The notes: generated by a model not told the origin, from the letters alone. 64,000 nt of DNA from Pseudomonas yangonensis (GCF_009932725.1 NZ_BLJU01000007.1:164473-228472), one strand, 5' to 3'; counted from the stretch's first letter, positions 1 to 14,422 are shown. Made by a program: numbers and translations.

Positions 1-224
<224 letters not shown>

Positions 225-232
225 GGTCGGCC

Positions 233-1092
<860 letters not shown>

Positions 1093-1096
<4 letters not shown>

Positions 1097-2189
1097 GGCG
1101 TCACCTCCACCAGGTAATCGTCGGCATAGAGCATCAGCCACTGCGCCGGGAAGCTCAGGTACACCTGCTCGCGCGGCACCGGCTGGTCTTCCTGCAGGCG
1201 CGCCTTGAGCACCTGACCGTCGAGATCGAAGGTGAGGATCTTGTAGGTGCCGAGGTCCTCGACGTGCAGCACGCGGGCGCACAGCGCGTCTTCATAAGCG
1301 CCGTCCCAGATGTGCACGAATTCGGGACGGATGCCCGCCTGCAGGCGCTTGCCGTCCAGTTCGGCGAGGCGCTGGTTGAGCGCGTCGGACAGCGGCAGGA
1401 CCGTCCCGGCGAAACGCACCCCGCCCTCGCAGCGCTGCACCTCGATCAGGTTCATGCCGGGGCTGCCGATGAAGTAGCCGACGAAGGTGTGCCCGGGGCG
1501 CTCGAACAGCTCGCGCGGCGTGCCGAACTGGACGATCTGCCCGCCGTACATCACCGCGATCTTGTCGGCGAAGGTGGAGGCCTCCAGCTGATCGTGGGTG
1601 ACGTAGACCATGGTGATGTTGAACTGCTCGTGAATCTGCTTGAGCTTGCGCCGCAGCTTCCATTTCAGGTGTGGGTCGATCACCGTCAGCGGCTCGTCGA
1701 AGAGAATCGCCGACACGTCGTCACGCACCAGACCGCGGCCCATGGAGACCTTCTGCTTCTCGTCGGCGGTTAGGTTGCGCGCCTTCTTGTGCAAAAGCGG
1801 ATGCAGCTCCAGCACCTCGGCGATCTCGTGCACCTTGCTCATCACCCGCGCTTCGTCCATGCCCTGGTTGCGCAGCGGGAAGGCCAGGTTGTCGAACACC
1901 GTCATGGTGTCGTAGACCACCGGGAACTGGAAAACCTGGGCGATGTTGCGCTCTTGCGGCGACAGCGTATTGACCGCCTTGCCGTCGAACTGCACCTCGC
2001 CCTGCGACGGGCTGAGCAGGCCAGAGATGATGTTGAGCAACGTCGACTTGCCGCAGCCCGACGGCCCCAGCAGCGCATAGGCGCCGCCCTGCTGCCAGAC
2101 ATGGTTCATCTCGCGAATCGCGTAGTCTTCCGGCGCTTTCGGCGTGCCGCTGTAGCTGTGCGCCAGGTTGTGCAAACGAATCTCGGCCA

Positions 2190-2190
<1 letters not shown>
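1093..2190 (-). CDS. ABC transporter ATP-binding subunit with degenerate signature motif (365 aa)
   Basis: Cytoplasmic ATPase of the leftward importer. Walker A GPSGCGKST is at residues 42-50, Walker B AILFDEP near 161-167 and the H-loop histidine in VYVTHDQ at residue 199. The ABC signature normally reads LSGGQ; here it is LTADE (140-144). After residue 230 there is a MalK-like regulatory extension. The neighbouring ATPase has the complementary defect, so the two probably work as an obligate heterodimer. Family resemblance is to the GlpS/GlpT pair of glycerol ABC importers; the substrate itself cannot be read from the sequence. Confidence 0.9.
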
Positions 2191-3284
<1,094 letters not shown>

Positions 3285-3329
3285 GGCCTGTCCTTTTTCT
3301 TGTCGTGCCATTCGGTTTCGAACACCTAC

Positions 3330-3345
3330 AGCGACAAGCGTGCCA
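3330..3345 (-). promoter_or_regulatory. Sigma-54 (-24/-12) promoter of the ABC transporter operon
   Basis: On the minus strand the sequence reads TGGCACGCTTGTCGCT. The consensus is TGGCACG, four bases, TTGCW. The GG at -24 and the GC at -12 are ten bases apart as required. Predicted transcription starts near 3319, leaving a leader of about 35 bases before the first ATPase gene. The adjacent divergent gene encodes a sigma-54 activator, which supports the call. Confidence 0.8.
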
Positions 3346-3422
3346 GACCGCACTAAATCGAAATATTCAACTGATATTCAAGAGAAAAAGACGCGAAAGT
3401 GACCTACTTGGGGATGTTCGAC

Positions 3423-3492
3423 TGAACACTTTTGAACAGTCAGATGTGAACAACTGAACAATTCGTTCGTTGACATTGAACAGTCATGAACG
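3423..3492. promoter_or_regulatory. Cluster of six TGAACA direct repeats, probable activator binding sites
   Basis: Copies of TGAACA begin at 3423, 3433, 3447, 3455 and 3477, with a sixth reading TGAACG at 3487. They sit 100-175 bases upstream of the predicted start of the ABC operon, the usual distance for enhancer-like sites of sigma-54 activators, and just before the activator gene itself. Part of the region (TGAAC, five bases, GTTCG) also has weak dyad symmetry. Binding by the adjacent regulator is inference. Confidence 0.6.
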
Positions 3493-3544
3493 AAACTGGA
3501 CCGATCGCGGCGCAGATCGCGAACCGACAAGAAGAGACCACCCC

Positions 3545-5374
3545 ATGACAGAAGCTGCCCGTGCCCCGGCTCACGACACCATCATCCAGGAGTCCTGGTC
3601 GCGCTGCCGCGACTACGGCCTGACCCACCAGAGCACGCCGCGCTTCGACCCACCGGCCCCCGGCGAACTGTCGGCCCTGCTGGAAAGCCGCCAGGCCCTG
3701 GTGCAGACCACTCACCAGGAAGTACTGCCCTACTACGGCACCATCCTTTCCAACTCCAACTGCCTGATCATGCTGGCCGACGAGCAGGGCCGGCTGCTGC
3801 AATCATGGGGCGACCAGCGCTTCATCGAGCCGCGCCAGGCCGCCGGCTTCGTCGCCGGCGCCAGCTGGCTGGAGCGCTACACCGGCACCAACGCCATCGG
3901 CACCGCGCTCAGTTGCGGCCAGGCGGTGCATATCCAGCACGACGAGCACTTTCTCAAGGCCAACCGCTTCATGACCGGCTCGGCCTCGCCGATCTTCGAC
4001 GAACAGCGGCGCATGATCGCCGTGCTCGACGTATCCAGCGACAGCTACCTGCCGCCGGCGCACACCTTGGGCATGGTCAAGATGATGAGCCAGTCGGTGG
4101 AGAACCGCCTGATCCTCAAGCTGTTCGCCGACCAGTATCACCTGCTCAGTTTCAACACCAGCCTGGACAACCTCGACAGTCCCTGGGCTGGTCTGGTGGT
4201 GTTCGACGAGCATGGCCATGTGGTCTCGGCCAACCGCCGCGCCGACAACCTGCTTGGCCAATCGCTGACCTACGGCGCCATCGAGCAGCTGTTCGACGTG
4301 CCGCTGCAACAACTGCTCAACCAGCCGGACGGCCAGCCATTCAGCCTGCGCACCAACAGCCACTTTCGCTTTCACGCACGAGTGCGCCGCCCTGCCCGGC
4401 CGGCGCCGATCCAGGCCCGCGATTTCCGTCCGCAGCCCCTCACGCCAGTATTCGAGGAGCCATCACTTCGCACCCTGAGCCTGGGCGATGCGCGCATGGA
4501 CAAGGCCATCCGCCAGGCCGAGCGGTTGCTGGAGAAGGACATCCCGATCCTGGTGCAGGGCGAGACCGGCGCCGGCAAGGAGGTCTTCGTCAGGGCGTTG
4601 CATCACGCCAGCTCACGCGCCAACCAGCCCTTCATCGCGGTCAACTGCGCGGCCATTCCGGCGGAGCTGGTGGAGTCGGAGCTGTTCGGCTACGAAAAAG
4701 GCGCCTTTACCGGCGCCAGCCACAAGGGCCACATTGGACTGATCCGCAAGGCGCACAAGGGCACGCTATTTCTCGACGAGATCGGTGACATGCCGCTGCG
4801 TGTGCAGGCGCGCCTGCTGCGCGTGCTGCAGGAACGCTGTGTGCAGCCGCTGGGCAGCAGCGAGCTGCATCCGGTGGACGTGCGCCTGGTCTCCGCCACC
4901 AACCGCCCGCTGCGCCAGGACGTCGACAGCGGGCAGTTCCGCGCCGACCTCTACTACCGCATCAGCGGCCTGAACCTGGAGCTGCCGCCGCTGCGCGAAC
5001 GCAGCGACAAGCAGGCGCTGTTCCAGAGACTCTGGGAACAGCACCGCGAACCCCAGCAACGGGCCGGCATCAGCCGTGAGGTACTGGAGCTGTTCCAGCA
5101 TCACCCCTGGCCGGGCAATCTGCGCCAGCTCAGTAGCGTCCTGCGCGTGGCCCTGGCTATGGCCGACGACCAGCCCATCCGTGCCGAACATCTGCCTGAC
5201 GACTTCTTCCTTGACCTGCCAACGGGCGCCCCGCCGCCGGCGCGTCCCGAGCACGACGATCTGGCCAGCCAGTACCAGGCGTGTGGCGGTAATATCTCCT
5301 ACCTGGCCCGCCACCTTGGTCTGAGCCGAAACACCCTGTACAAGCGCCTGCGCGAACAGGGCGTCAGGCCCTGA
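3545..5374 (+). CDS. Sigma-54-dependent transcriptional activator, AcoR-like (609 aa)
   Basis: Order of domains: an N-terminal GAF-type sensory half (residues about 50-300), the AAA+ sigma-54 interaction domain with Walker A GETGAGKE and the sigma-54 contact loop GAFTGA, and a C-terminal Fis-type helix-turn-helix (YLARHLGLSRNTLYKRL). The N-terminus (IIQESWSRCRDYGL) is typical of acetoin/glycerol-type activators (AcoR family). An earlier ATG at 3470 is in frame but lies inside the TGAACA repeats, so 3545 is preferred; the ribosome site is weak. It is divergent from the ABC operon, which carries a sigma-54 promoter, so it probably senses the imported substrate and activates that operon. Confidence 0.88.
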   Translation: MTEAARAPAHDTIIQESWSRCRDYGLTHQSTPRFDPPAPGELSALLESRQALVQTTHQEVLPYYGTILSNSNCLIMLADEQGRLLQSWGDQRFIEPRQAAGFVAGASWLERYTGTNAIGTALSCGQAVHIQHDEHFLKANRFMTGSASPIFDEQRRMIAVLDVSSDSYLPPAHTLGMVKMMSQSVENRLILKLFADQYHLLSFNTSLDNLDSPWAGLVVFDEHGHVVSANRRADNLLGQSLTYGAIEQLFDVPLQQLLNQPDGQPFSLRTNSHFRFHARVRRPARPAPIQARDFRPQPLTPVFEEPSLRTLSLGDARMDKAIRQAERLLEKDIPILVQGETGAGKEVFVRALHHASSRANQPFIAVNCAAIPAELVESELFGYEKGAFTGASHKGHIGLIRKAHKGTLFLDEIGDMPLRVQARLLRVLQERCVQPLGSSELHPVDVRLVSATNRPLRQDVDSGQFRADLYYRISGLNLELPPLRERSDKQALFQRLWEQHREPQQRAGISREVLELFQHHPWPGNLRQLSSVLRVALAMADDQPIRAEHLPDDFFLDLPTGAPPPARPEHDDLASQYQACGGNISYLARHLGLSRNTLYKRLREQGVRP

Positions 5375-6616
<1,242 letters not shown>

Positions 6617-6889
6617 GACGGCCGGCGCTTAGCGCAGGTGACCATGCCACATCGTCAGCCCCCCTTCGGGGCGAGCCTGCAACGCAGCGGGCCGCCCCGG
6701 TTCGCCGAGCGTCCTCAGCGCCACGAACCTCTGGGCACAAGCCCCGACTGCCTCGCAGCCCATAGCAGGCGAACCATACCCACACGGCACGTAGGTGCAA
6801 CTTGTAGCGCGCCATTACAGTCGGAACCTAGGCACCGCACTCCTTGGGCGATAACGCATCGCCTACCGGCAAAAGCGAAGGAGATACGC

Positions 6890-7507
6890 ATGACGGATTC
6901 CACTCCAAGCCATGGCCACGCAAAGCGCGATCTTCCAGGTGGCGCGCCGATCGCGAGCCTGAACGCTGCCCAGCTCAGCGAACCGCGCGCCGTACAGAAG
7001 TCCAGAGTAGGCTTCACGGTCAATGGTCAGCCTCACCAACTCGCACTGGACAACCGCACCTCACTCCTGGATGCGCTGCGTGAGCATCTGCACCTTACCG
7101 GGAGCAAGAAGGGCTGCGATCACGGCCAGTGCGGCGCCTGCACCATGATCGTCGATGGCCGCCGCATCAACGGCTGCCTGACCCTGGCGGTGATGCATCA
7201 GGGCGCCGAGATCACCACCATCGAAGGCCTTGGTACGCCCGAGCACCTGCACCCGATGCAGGCCGCGTTTATCAGGCGTGACGGCTACCAGTGCGGTTAC
7301 TGCACCCCCGGACAAATCTGCTCGGCGGTGGCCGTCCTCGAGGAAATCGACCAGGGCGTGCCCAGCCACGTGACCGACGACCTGCAAGCCACACCCGGCT
7401 ACAGCGAGGCCGAACTGCGCGAACGCATGAGCGGCAACATCTGCCGCTGCGGCGCCTACTCCAACATCATCGAAGCGATCAACGACGTGGCGGGAGAACG
7501 CGGATGA
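6890..7507 (+). CDS. Aldehyde oxidoreductase, [2Fe-2S] subunit, PaoA-like but without Tat signal (205 aa)
   Basis: Small subunit of a xanthine-oxidase-family enzyme. Cysteine groups for two [2Fe-2S] clusters are visible: [11 protein letters not shown] plus a later Cys for the plant-ferredoxin type, and CGYC with CRCG for the second. The sequence closely tracks E. coli PaoA from VNGQ onwards. PaoA starts with a twin-arginine signal; here the first 45 residues hold no RR motif and no hydrophobic core, and reading upstream in frame does not reveal one. AAGGAG lies seven bases before the ATG. The gene overlaps the next by ATGA. Confidence 0.9.
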   Translation: MTDSTPSHGHAKRDLPGGAPIASLNAAQLSEPRAVQKSRVGFTVNGQPHQLALDNRTSLLDALREHLHLTGSKKGCDHGQCGACTMIVDGRRINGCLTLAVMHQGAEITTIEGLGTPEHLHPMQAAFIRRDGYQCGYCTPGQICSAVAVLEEIDQGVPSHVTDDLQATPGYSEAELRERMSGNICRCGAYSNIIEAINDVAGERG

Positions 7508-8460
7508 AACCCTTTTCCTACGAACGTGCAGACACGCCGGGCGAAGCCGCTGCGGCGGCAGCGCGCATACCCGGCGCCAAATTCATCGCCGGCGGCACCA
7601 ACCTGCTGGATCTGATGAAACTCGAAATCGAGACGCCGTTGCACCTGATCGATGTCAATGGCCTCGGGCTGGACCGCATCGAAGCGACGGACAATGGCGG
7701 CATGCGCATTGGCGCGCTGGTGAGCAACACCGACCTGGCCGCCGACAGCCGCATTCGCCGTGACTACGCCGTGCTGGCCAGGGCGCTGCTCGCCGGCGCT
7801 TCCGGCCAGTTGCGCAACAAGGCGACCACTGCCGGCAACCTGCTGCAGCGCACCCGCTGCCCGTACTTCTACGACACCAACCTGCCGTGCAACAAACGCC
7901 AGCCGGGCTCCGGCTGTGCAGCGCGCGAAGGCATCAGCCGCCAGCACGCCGTACTCGGCAGCAGCGACGCCTGCATCGCCACCCATCCGAGCGATATGGC
8001 AATCGCCATGCGCCTGCTCGATGCCAGGGTAGAAACCGTTCAGCCCGACGGCCAGGTGCGCCATATTCCCATGGCCGATCTGCATCGCCTGCCTGGCGAC
8101 ACGCCGCATATCGAACATGCTCTCGCCCCCGGTGAGCTGATCACCGCTGTAACCCTGCCCAAACCGCTCGGCGGCCAGCATTTCTACTACAAGGTGCGCG
8201 ACCGCGCCTCCTATGCCTTCGCCCTGGTCTCGGTGGCGGCGGTGCTGCAGCCGGATGGCAACGGGCGCATCGCTCTCGGCGGTGTCGCGCACAAACCCTG
8301 GCGTGAGGAGGCAGCGGAGGCCGATCTGCCCCGCGGCGCCGATATCGTCGCCGAGCGGCTGCTCGCCGATGCACGCACCACAGCACACAACGCCTTCAAG
8401 CTCACCCTGGTCCGACGCACCTTAGGCGCCGTGCTGGCGCAAGCGAGGGCCGGCGCATGA
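7504..8460 (+). CDS. Aldehyde oxidoreductase, FAD-binding subunit, PaoB-like (318 aa)
   Basis: Middle subunit that carries FAD. The N-terminal FAD motif [14 protein letters not shown] is present. An insertion with four cysteines (TRC, PC, GC and AC in residues about 118-160) matches the extra [4Fe-4S] cluster loop of E. coli PaoB, so the electron path has one more centre than a typical xanthine dehydrogenase. Start and stop overlap both neighbours by four bases, indicating one co-translated unit. Confidence 0.92.
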   Translation: MKPFSYERADTPGEAAAAAARIPGAKFIAGGTNLLDLMKLEIETPLHLIDVNGLGLDRIEATDNGGMRIGALVSNTDLAADSRIRRDYAVLARALLAGASGQLRNKATTAGNLLQRTRCPYFYDTNLPCNKRQPGSGCAAREGISRQHAVLGSSDACIATHPSDMAIAMRLLDARVETVQPDGQVRHIPMADLHRLPGDTPHIEHALAPGELITAVTLPKPLGGQHFYYKVRDRASYAFALVSVAAVLQPDGNGRIALGGVAHKPWREEAAEADLPRGADIVAERLLADARTTAHNAFKLTLVRRTLGAVLAQARAGA

Positions 8461-10661
8461 AATTCGAAACTGCTGCAGGCAGCAACCCCATCGACCGTCA
8501 GCGCGTGGTCGGCCAGCCGCTCGACCGTATCGACGGCCCGTTGAAGACCACCGGCACCGCCACCTATGCCTACGAATGGCACGCTGAGGTCACCGACCTG
8601 GCCTATGGCCAGATCGTCGGCGCGGCCATCGCCAAGGGGCGCATCGCGGCCATGGACCTGTCACAGGCCAGGGCCGCTCCCGGCGTGATCACCATCGTCA
8701 CCGCAGATACCGCACCCAAGCTCGGCAAGGGCGAGCGCAACAACGCCAGGCTGCTCGGCGGTCCCGAGATCGAGCACTACCATCAGGCCGTCGCCCTGGT
8801 GGTGGCCGAGACCTTCGAGCAGGCACGCGCTGCCGCCGAGCTGGTGAAGATCGACTACCAGCACCAACCGGGCAGCTTTGACCTCGAAGCGGTCAAGGAC
8901 AGCGCGAAGAAACCGGAGAAGATCGTCAGCGGCGAGCCGGACAGCGCCGTCGGCGACTTCGACAGCGCATTCGCCAGCGCCGCCGTGCAACTCGACGCCA
9001 CCTACCGCACGCCCGACCAGTCCCACGCGATGATGGAACCGCACGCCTCGATGGCGCGCTGGGACGATGATCGGCTGACTCTGTGGACGTCGAACCAGAT
9101 GATCGCCTGGGGCGCTAAGGACCTTGCCGAAACACTGGGCATGGACGTCGAGAACGTCCGCCTTATCTCGCCCTATGTCGGCGGCGGCTTCGGCGGCAAG
9201 CTGTTCATCCGCGCCGATGCGCTACTGGCAGCGCTGGGCGCGCGTGCGGCCGGGCGGCCAGTCAAGGTGGCGCTACCGCGCCCGCTGATGATGAACAACA
9301 CGACCCACCGCGCCGCCACCATCCAGCGCATTCGCATCGGCGCCACAGGCGACGGCAAGATCGTCGCGATTGGTCATGACAACTGGTCCGGCGATCTCAA
9401 CGGCAACTCGGCCGAATCCGGGGTGATCTACTCACGACCGCTCTACGCCGGCGCCAACCGCATGTCCAGCACACGCCTGGCGAATCTCGACATGCCCGAA
9501 GCCAATGCCATGCGTGCCCCCAGCGACACACCAGGATCAATGGCGGTGGAGATCGCCATGGACGAGATGGCCGAGAAACTTGGCCTGGACCCCGTCGACT
9601 TCCGTGTGATGAACGATTCATCGGTCGACCCGGAGCAACCGGAGCGCCCCTACTCGCAGCGTCACCTCAAGGAATGCCTGCAGCAAGGCGCGCAACGCTT
9701 CGGCTGGGCCAAGCGCACCGCCAAACCGGCCGCATGCCGCGAAGGTGACTGGTTGATTGGCATGGGCATGGCCGGCGCCTTTCGCGACGGGCCGGTCACC
9801 CAGTCCGCCGCGCGCGTACGCCTGGACGCACAAGGCCGGCTCAGTGTCGAAACCGACATGACCGACATCGGCACCGGCAGCTACACCATCATCGGCCAGA
9901 CCGCGGCGGAAATGCTCGGTGTGCCGCTGGAGCGGGTGAGCGTGAAGCTCGGCGACTCGAGCTACCCCGTTTCATCCGGCTCTGGCGGTCAGTGGGGCGC
10001 CAACAGCTCGACATCAGGCGTCTACGCTGCCTGCGTGCAGCTGCGCGAACAGATCGCACGCAAGCTTGGTTTCGATCCGGCGCGGGCAGTTTTCGAGAAT
10101 GGCGAAGTGCTTCAGGACGGCAAACGCGCCACGCTCGCCGAGGCCGCGGCAGACGCGACGCTGGAAGCCGAGGACAGCATCGAGTTCGGCGATCTGAACA
10201 AGCGCTACCGGATCTCGACCTTCGGCGCGCATTTCGTCGAGGTCGCCGTCCATGCTGCCACGGCAGAGGTGCGGGTCAGGCGCATGCTGGCGGTCTGTTC
10301 GGCCGGGCGCATCCTCAATCCGAAGACGGCGCGCAGCCAGGTCATCGGCGCCATGACCATGGGCGTGGGCGCGGCACTCATGGAGGAGCTGTCCGTCGAC
10401 ACCCGCTACGGGCTGTATATCAACCACGACCTGGCCGGATACGAGGTGCCAGTACATGCCGACATTCCGCATCAGGAGGTGGTCTTTCTCGACGAGAGCG
10501 ATGCCCTCTCCTCGCCCATGAAGGCCAAGGGCGTGGGCGAGCTGGGCATCTGCGGAGTTTCCGCGGCGGTGGCGAACGCGATCTACAACGCTACGGGCGT
10601 GCGCATACGCGACTATCCAATCACCCTGGACAAGCTGCTGGCGCAGATGCCCGTGGCCTGA
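8457..10661 (+). CDS. Aldehyde oxidoreductase, molybdopterin-binding catalytic subunit, PaoC-like (734 aa)
   Basis: Large subunit that binds the molybdenum cofactor and oxidises aldehydes to acids. It begins with the family pattern [20 protein letters not shown], contains the glycine-rich GGGFGGK stretch and ends with GVGELG, whose glutamate (about residue 695) is the catalytic base of the family. Similarity to E. coli PaoC runs along the whole length. No paoD-type (XdhC family) cofactor-insertion gene follows: the next gene is cysS on the other strand, so maturation must rely on a gene elsewhere. Confidence 0.92.
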   Translation: MKFETAAGSNPIDRQRVVGQPLDRIDGPLKTTGTATYAYEWHAEVTDLAYGQIVGAAIAKGRIAAMDLSQARAAPGVITIVTADTAPKLGKGERNNARLLGGPEIEHYHQAVALVVAETFEQARAAAELVKIDYQHQPGSFDLEAVKDSAKKPEKIVSGEPDSAVGDFDSAFASAAVQLDATYRTPDQSHAMMEPHASMARWDDDRLTLWTSNQMIAWGAKDLAETLGMDVENVRLISPYVGGGFGGKLFIRADALLAALGARAAGRPVKVALPRPLMMNNTTHRAATIQRIRIGATGDGKIVAIGHDNWSGDLNGNSAESGVIYSRPLYAGANRMSSTRLANLDMPEANAMRAPSDTPGSMAVEIAMDEMAEKLGLDPVDFRVMNDSSVDPEQPERPYSQRHLKECLQQGAQRFGWAKRTAKPAACREGDWLIGMGMAGAFRDGPVTQSAARVRLDAQGRLSVETDMTDIGTGSYTIIGQTAAEMLGVPLERVSVKLGDSSYPVSSGSGGQWGANSSTSGVYAACVQLREQIARKLGFDPARAVFENGEVLQDGKRATLAEAAADATLEAEDSIEFGDLNKRYRISTFGAHFVEVAVHAATAEVRVRRMLAVCSAGRILNPKTARSQVIGAMTMGVGAALMEELSVDTRYGLYINHDLAGYEVPVHADIPHQEVVFLDESDALSSPMKAKGVGELGICGVSAAVANAIYNATGVRIRDYPITLDKLLAQMPVA

Positions 10662-10666
10662 GCCGA

Positions 10667-10702
10667 AACGACGAAGGCCGCTTTCCAGCGGCCTTCGTCG
10701 TT
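10667..10702. terminator. Bidirectional terminator between the pao-like operon and cysS
   Basis: A perfect 16-base stem around a TTCC loop (AACGACGAAGGCCGCT and its complement). It lies between the convergent stops of the catalytic subunit and cysS. The stem ends in AA/TT rather than a long U-run, so efficiency is uncertain. Confidence 0.75.
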
Positions 10703-10713
10703 GAGCATGAGGC

Positions 10714-12099
10714 TTATTCGGCCAGACGCCAGGTGGTGCCGCCCTTGCCGTCTTCCAGCACCACGCCCATGGCGGTGAGCTGGTCGCGGATGCGGTCGCT
10801 TTCCGCCCAGTTCTTGTCGGCGCGAGCCTGCAGACGCGCGGCGATCAGGGCTTCGACTTCGGCGGCGTCCACCTTGCCGGCGGCGCCGGCCTGCAGGAAG
10901 GCATCCGGTTCCAGCTGCAGCACGCCGAGCACACCAGCCAGCTGCTTGAGCTGAGCGGCCAGGCCGGCGGCGGCCTGCACATCCGACTCACGCAGGCGGT
11001 TGACCTCGCGGATCATCTCGAACAGCACGGCGCAGGCTTCCGGCGAGTTGAAATCGTCATCCATCGCCACGCCGAAGCGCTCAACATACGCCTCGCCACC
11101 GGCAGGTGCCGCTTCCGGCAGACCTTTCAAGCCGTTGTAGAAACGCTCCAGGGCGCCCTTGGCTTCCTTGAGGCTCTCTTCGGAGTAGTTTATCGGGCTG
11201 CGATAGTGGCTGGACACTAGCAGGTAGCGCACCACCTCCGGGTGGTACTTCTCCAGCACCTCACGGATGGTGAAGAAGTTGCCCAGGCTCTTGGACATCT
11301 TCTCGCCGTCCACGCGCACCGCACCGGCGTGCATCCAGGCGTTGGCGTACTGCTTGCCGGTAGCCGCCTCGCTCTGCGCGATCTCGTTCTCGTGGTGCGG
11401 GAACACCAGATCCGGGCCGCCGCCGTGGATGTCGAAGGTCTCGCCCAGGCAGCAGGTGGACATCACCGAGCACTCGATGTGCCAGCCCGGCCGGCCCTTG
11501 CCCCAGGGCGAATCCCAGCTCGGCTCACCCGGCTTGGCGCCCTTCCACAGCACGAAGTCCAGCGGGTCTTCCTTGATTTCGTCCACTTCGATGCGCGCGC
11601 CGATCTTCAGCTCGTCGACCTTGCGCCGTGACAGCTTGCCGTAGGTTTCGAACCTGGTGACGCGGTAGTACACGTCGCCATTGCCCGGCGCGTAGGCATA
11701 ACCCTTGTCGATCAGGGCCTGGATCATCTGGTGCATGCCGGCGATATGACCGGTGGCGCGCGGTTCGATGTCCGGGCGCAGCACGTTGAGGCGTGCTTCG
11801 TCCTCGTGCATCGCCGCGATCATGCGCTCGACCAGCGCCTCGAACGGCTCGCCGTTCTCATTGGCGCGCTTGATGATCTTGTCGTCGATGTCGGTGATGT
11901 TGCGCACATAGGTCACGTCATAGCCGCGCTGACGCAGCCAGCGGGTGACCACGTCGAACGCGACCATCACGCGGGCGTGACCGATATGGCAGAAGTCATA
12001 GACGGTCATGCCACACACGTACATGCGTACGCTGTTACCGATCAGCGGCTTGAACGGTTCCTTGACCTTGCTCAGCGTGTTGTAGATCGACAGTGCCAT
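10714..12099 (-). CDS. cysS: Cysteinyl-tRNA synthetase (461 aa)
   Basis: Class I synthetase that charges tRNA-Cys. HIGHA (class I HIGH motif) follows the N-terminal CGMTVYD zinc-ligand region; the other signature KMSKS is in EKMSKSLGN. The zinc site also uses a Cys in IECSVMS. The start MALSIYN matches the family; a four-residue extension was not used. The ATG overlaps the glnS stop by one base (TAATG), so the two synthetases are probably one operon. Confidence 0.97.
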   Translation of the reverse strand: MALSIYNTLSKVKEPFKPLIGNSVRMYVCGMTVYDFCHIGHARVMVAFDVVTRWLRQRGYDVTYVRNITDIDDKIIKRANENGEPFEALVERMIAAMHEDEARLNVLRPDIEPRATGHIAGMHQMIQALIDKGYAYAPGNGDVYYRVTRFETYGKLSRRKVDELKIGARIEVDEIKEDPLDFVLWKGAKPGEPSWDSPWGKGRPGWHIECSVMSTCCLGETFDIHGGGPDLVFPHHENEIAQSEAATGKQYANAWMHAGAVRVDGEKMSKSLGNFFTIREVLEKYHPEVVRYLLVSSHYRSPINYSEESLKEAKGALERFYNGLKGLPEAAPAGGEAYVERFGVAMDDDFNSPEACAVLFEMIREVNRLRESDVQAAAGLAAQLKQLAGVLGVLQLEPDAFLQAGAAGKVDAAEVEALIAARLQARADKNWAESDRIRDQLTAMGVVLEDGKGGTTWRLAE

Positions 12100-13763
12100 T
12101 ACTGCCCCCACGAATCGCGCAGCGTGACGGTACGGTTGAACACCAGCGCGTCGGCGGTCGAATCCTTGTCCAGGCAGAAGTAGCCTTCGCGCTCGAACTG
12201 GAAGCGGTCGTCAGCGCCGGCCTTGGCCAGCGAGGGTTCGGCGCGGCAACCGGTGAGCACCACCAGCGATTCGGGGTTGATGTTGTCGAGGAAGCTGCCG
12301 CCCTCTTCGCTCTTCTCCGGATTGGGCGACTTGAACAGACGGTCGTACAGGCGCACTTCGCATTCGACGCTTTCCGCGGCCGGCACCCAATGGATCACGC
12401 CCTTGACCTTGCGGCCTTCCGGGTTCTTGCCCAGGGTGTTCTCGTCGTAGCTGCAGCGCAGCTCGACGATATTGCCGGCGGCATCCTTGATCGCCTCATC
12501 GGCACGAATCACGTAGCTGCCGCGCAGGCGCACTTCGCCACCGGGGATCAGGCGCTTGAAGCCGTCCGGCGGGGTTTCCTCGAAGTCGCTGGCGTCGATG
12601 TAGATCTCGCGGGAGAACGGCAGCACGCGCACACCCATGTCCTGCTTCGGATGGCGCGGCAGCTCGAGGTTCTCGACCTTGCCCTCCGGGTAGTTAGTGA
12701 TCACCACCTTCAGCGGCTTGAGCACGCACATGGCGCGCGCGGCGTTGGCGTCCAGATCGTCACGAATGGCGAACTCGAGCATGCCGATGTCCACCAGGCC
12801 ACCGGCGCGGTTGACGCCGATCATGTCGCAAAACGCGCGGATCGAGGCCGGGGTGTAGCCGCGACGACGGTAGCCGGACAGCGTCGACATGCGTGGGTCA
12901 TCCCAACCCTTGACGTGACCTTCGTCCACCAGTTGCTTGAGCTTGCGCTTGCTGGTGATGGTGTAGTTCAGGTTCAGTCGGGCAAATTCGTACTGACGCG
13001 GCTGCGCCGGCACCGGCAGATTCTCCAGGAACCACTCGTACAGCGGGCGGTGATCCTCGAACTCCAGGGTGCAGATCGAATGGGTGATGCCCTCGATGGC
13101 GTCCGACTGACCGTGCGTGAAGTCGTAGCTCGGGTAGATGCACCACTTGTCACCGGTCTGGTGGTGATGGGCGTGGCGGATGCGATAGAGGATCGGGTCG
13201 CGCAGGTTGATGTTCGGCGAGGCCATGTCGATCTTCGCGCGCAGCGAGCGGGCACCATCGGGGAACTCGCCGGCCTTCATGCGGGCGAACAGGTCGAGGT
13301 TTTCCTCGACGCTGCGATCACGGAACGGGCTGTTCCTGCCCGGCTCGGTCAGGTTGCCGCGATACTCGCGCATCTCTTCGGCATTCAGATCGCAGACGAA
13401 GGCCTTGCCGGCCTTGATCAGCTCGACGGCCCAGGCATGCAACTGATCGAAGTAGTTGGAGGCGTAGCGCTCCTCGCCCGCCCACTTGAAGCCCAGCCAC
13501 TCGACATCGGCCTTGATCGCGTCGATGTATTCCTGGTCTTCCTTGGCCGGGTTGGTGTCGTCGAAACGCAGGTTGCACTGGCCGCCGAACTCTTCGGCCA
13601 GGCCGAAGTTCAGGCAGATGCTCTTGGCATGGCCAATGTGCAGGTAGCCGTTGGGCTCCGGCGGGAAGCGGGTCACGATCTTGGTGTGCTTGCCGCTGTC
13701 CAGATCGGCCTGGACGATGGGGCGCAGGAAGTTGGCAGCTTTTTCGACGGTGGGCTTGCTCAT
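12099..13763 (-). CDS. glnS: Glutaminyl-tRNA synthetase (554 aa)
   Basis: Class I synthetase for tRNA-Gln. The ATP-binding HIGH motif is in [10 protein letters not shown] and the KMSKS counterpart is the variant ITSKRK. Length equals the family norm. The start MSKPTVEK was chosen over a 22-residue upstream extension because it matches family N-termini. It is transcribed away from ppiB across a 157-base region that contains a perfect ten-base inverted repeat. Confidence 0.97.
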   Translation of the reverse strand: MSKPTVEKAANFLRPIVQADLDSGKHTKIVTRFPPEPNGYLHIGHAKSICLNFGLAEEFGGQCNLRFDDTNPAKEDQEYIDAIKADVEWLGFKWAGEERYASNYFDQLHAWAVELIKAGKAFVCDLNAEEMREYRGNLTEPGRNSPFRDRSVEENLDLFARMKAGEFPDGARSLRAKIDMASPNINLRDPILYRIRHAHHHQTGDKWCIYPSYDFTHGQSDAIEGITHSICTLEFEDHRPLYEWFLENLPVPAQPRQYEFARLNLNYTITSKRKLKQLVDEGHVKGWDDPRMSTLSGYRRRGYTPASIRAFCDMIGVNRAGGLVDIGMLEFAIRDDLDANAARAMCVLKPLKVVITNYPEGKVENLELPRHPKQDMGVRVLPFSREIYIDASDFEETPPDGFKRLIPGGEVRLRGSYVIRADEAIKDAAGNIVELRCSYDENTLGKNPEGRKVKGVIHWVPAAESVECEVRLYDRLFKSPNPEKSEEGGSFLDNINPESLVVLTGCRAEPSLAKAGADDRFQFEREGYFCLDKDSTADALVFNRTVTLRDSWGQ

Positions 13764-13839
13764 GGTGTCCTTAACAATACTGGCGCGGCACGGGTAGGCC
13801 GCCTCGGGCAAAGTCCGTATCATAACCAACCTGTCAAGC

Positions 13840-13870
13840 CCCTGACAGGGTGCATGCCAACCTGTCAGGG
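13840..13870. repeat. Inverted repeat in the glnS/ppiB divergent region
   Basis: CCCTGACAGG and its exact complement are separated by 11 bases (13850-13860). A third partial copy, CCTGTCA, lies at 13830. It sits between the divergent starts at 13763 and 13921, so it may be an operator or a leader hairpin. No T-run follows on either strand. Confidence 0.5.
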
Positions 13871-13920
13871 CCGTTCATCCCGGGCCACTGGCTCGAATCT
13901 GCCTCATCACGGATACGATC

Positions 13921-14418
13921 ATGATCAAACTGCACACCAACCACGGCGTCATCACCCTGAACCTGTTCGCCGACAAGGCCCCGGAAACCGTGGCCAACTT
14001 CGAGCAATACGTGAAGGAAGGCCATTACGACGGCACCATTTTCCACCGTGTGATCGGCAACTTCATGATCCAGGGCGGCGGTTTCGAGCCGGGCATGAAG
14101 CAGAAGCCGACCCGTGCACCGATCAAGAACGAAGCCAACAACGGCGTCGCCAACAAGGTCGGCACCATCGCCATGGCTCGCACCATGGAGCCGCACTCGG
14201 CCAGCGCGCAGTTCTTCATCAACGTCGCCGACAACAGCTTCCTCAACCATAGCGCGCCGACCGTTCAGGGCTGGGGCTACGCCGTATTCGGTGAAGTGGT
14301 AGAAGGCATGGACGTGGTCGAGAAGATCAAGGGCGTGGCCACCACCATGAAGGCCGGCCACCAGGACGTGCCGGTGGATGACGTGATCATCGAAAAGGCC
14401 GAAATCGTAGCCGAGTAA
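13921..14418 (+). CDS. ppiB: Peptidyl-prolyl cis-trans isomerase B, cyclophilin type (165 aa)
   Basis: Cytoplasmic cyclophilin that speeds proline isomerisation during folding. The family core is clear: [14 protein letters not shown] with the catalytic arginine, ASAQFFINV, and the [13 protein letters not shown] end. There is no signal peptide, which separates it from periplasmic PpiA. It is followed after four bases by lpxH, a pairing conserved in Pseudomonas. Confidence 0.96.
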   Translation: MIKLHTNHGVITLNLFADKAPETVANFEQYVKEGHYDGTIFHRVIGNFMIQGGGFEPGMKQKPTRAPIKNEANNGVANKVGTIAMARTMEPHSASAQFFINVADNSFLNHSAPTVQGWGYAVFGEVVEGMDVVEKIKGVATTMKAGHQDVPVDDVIIEKAEIVAE

Positions 14419-14422
14419 GTCA

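Noticed and set aside
3301..3310. A second TGGCACG on the minus strand before the ABC operon
   Set aside because: No GC at the -12 position at the right distance, so it is not a sigma-54 promoter.
12093..14252. A long open frame opposite glnS running into ppiB
   Set aside because: Shadow of glnS: repetitive V/A/H composition, no domain, and it crosses two well-supported genes.
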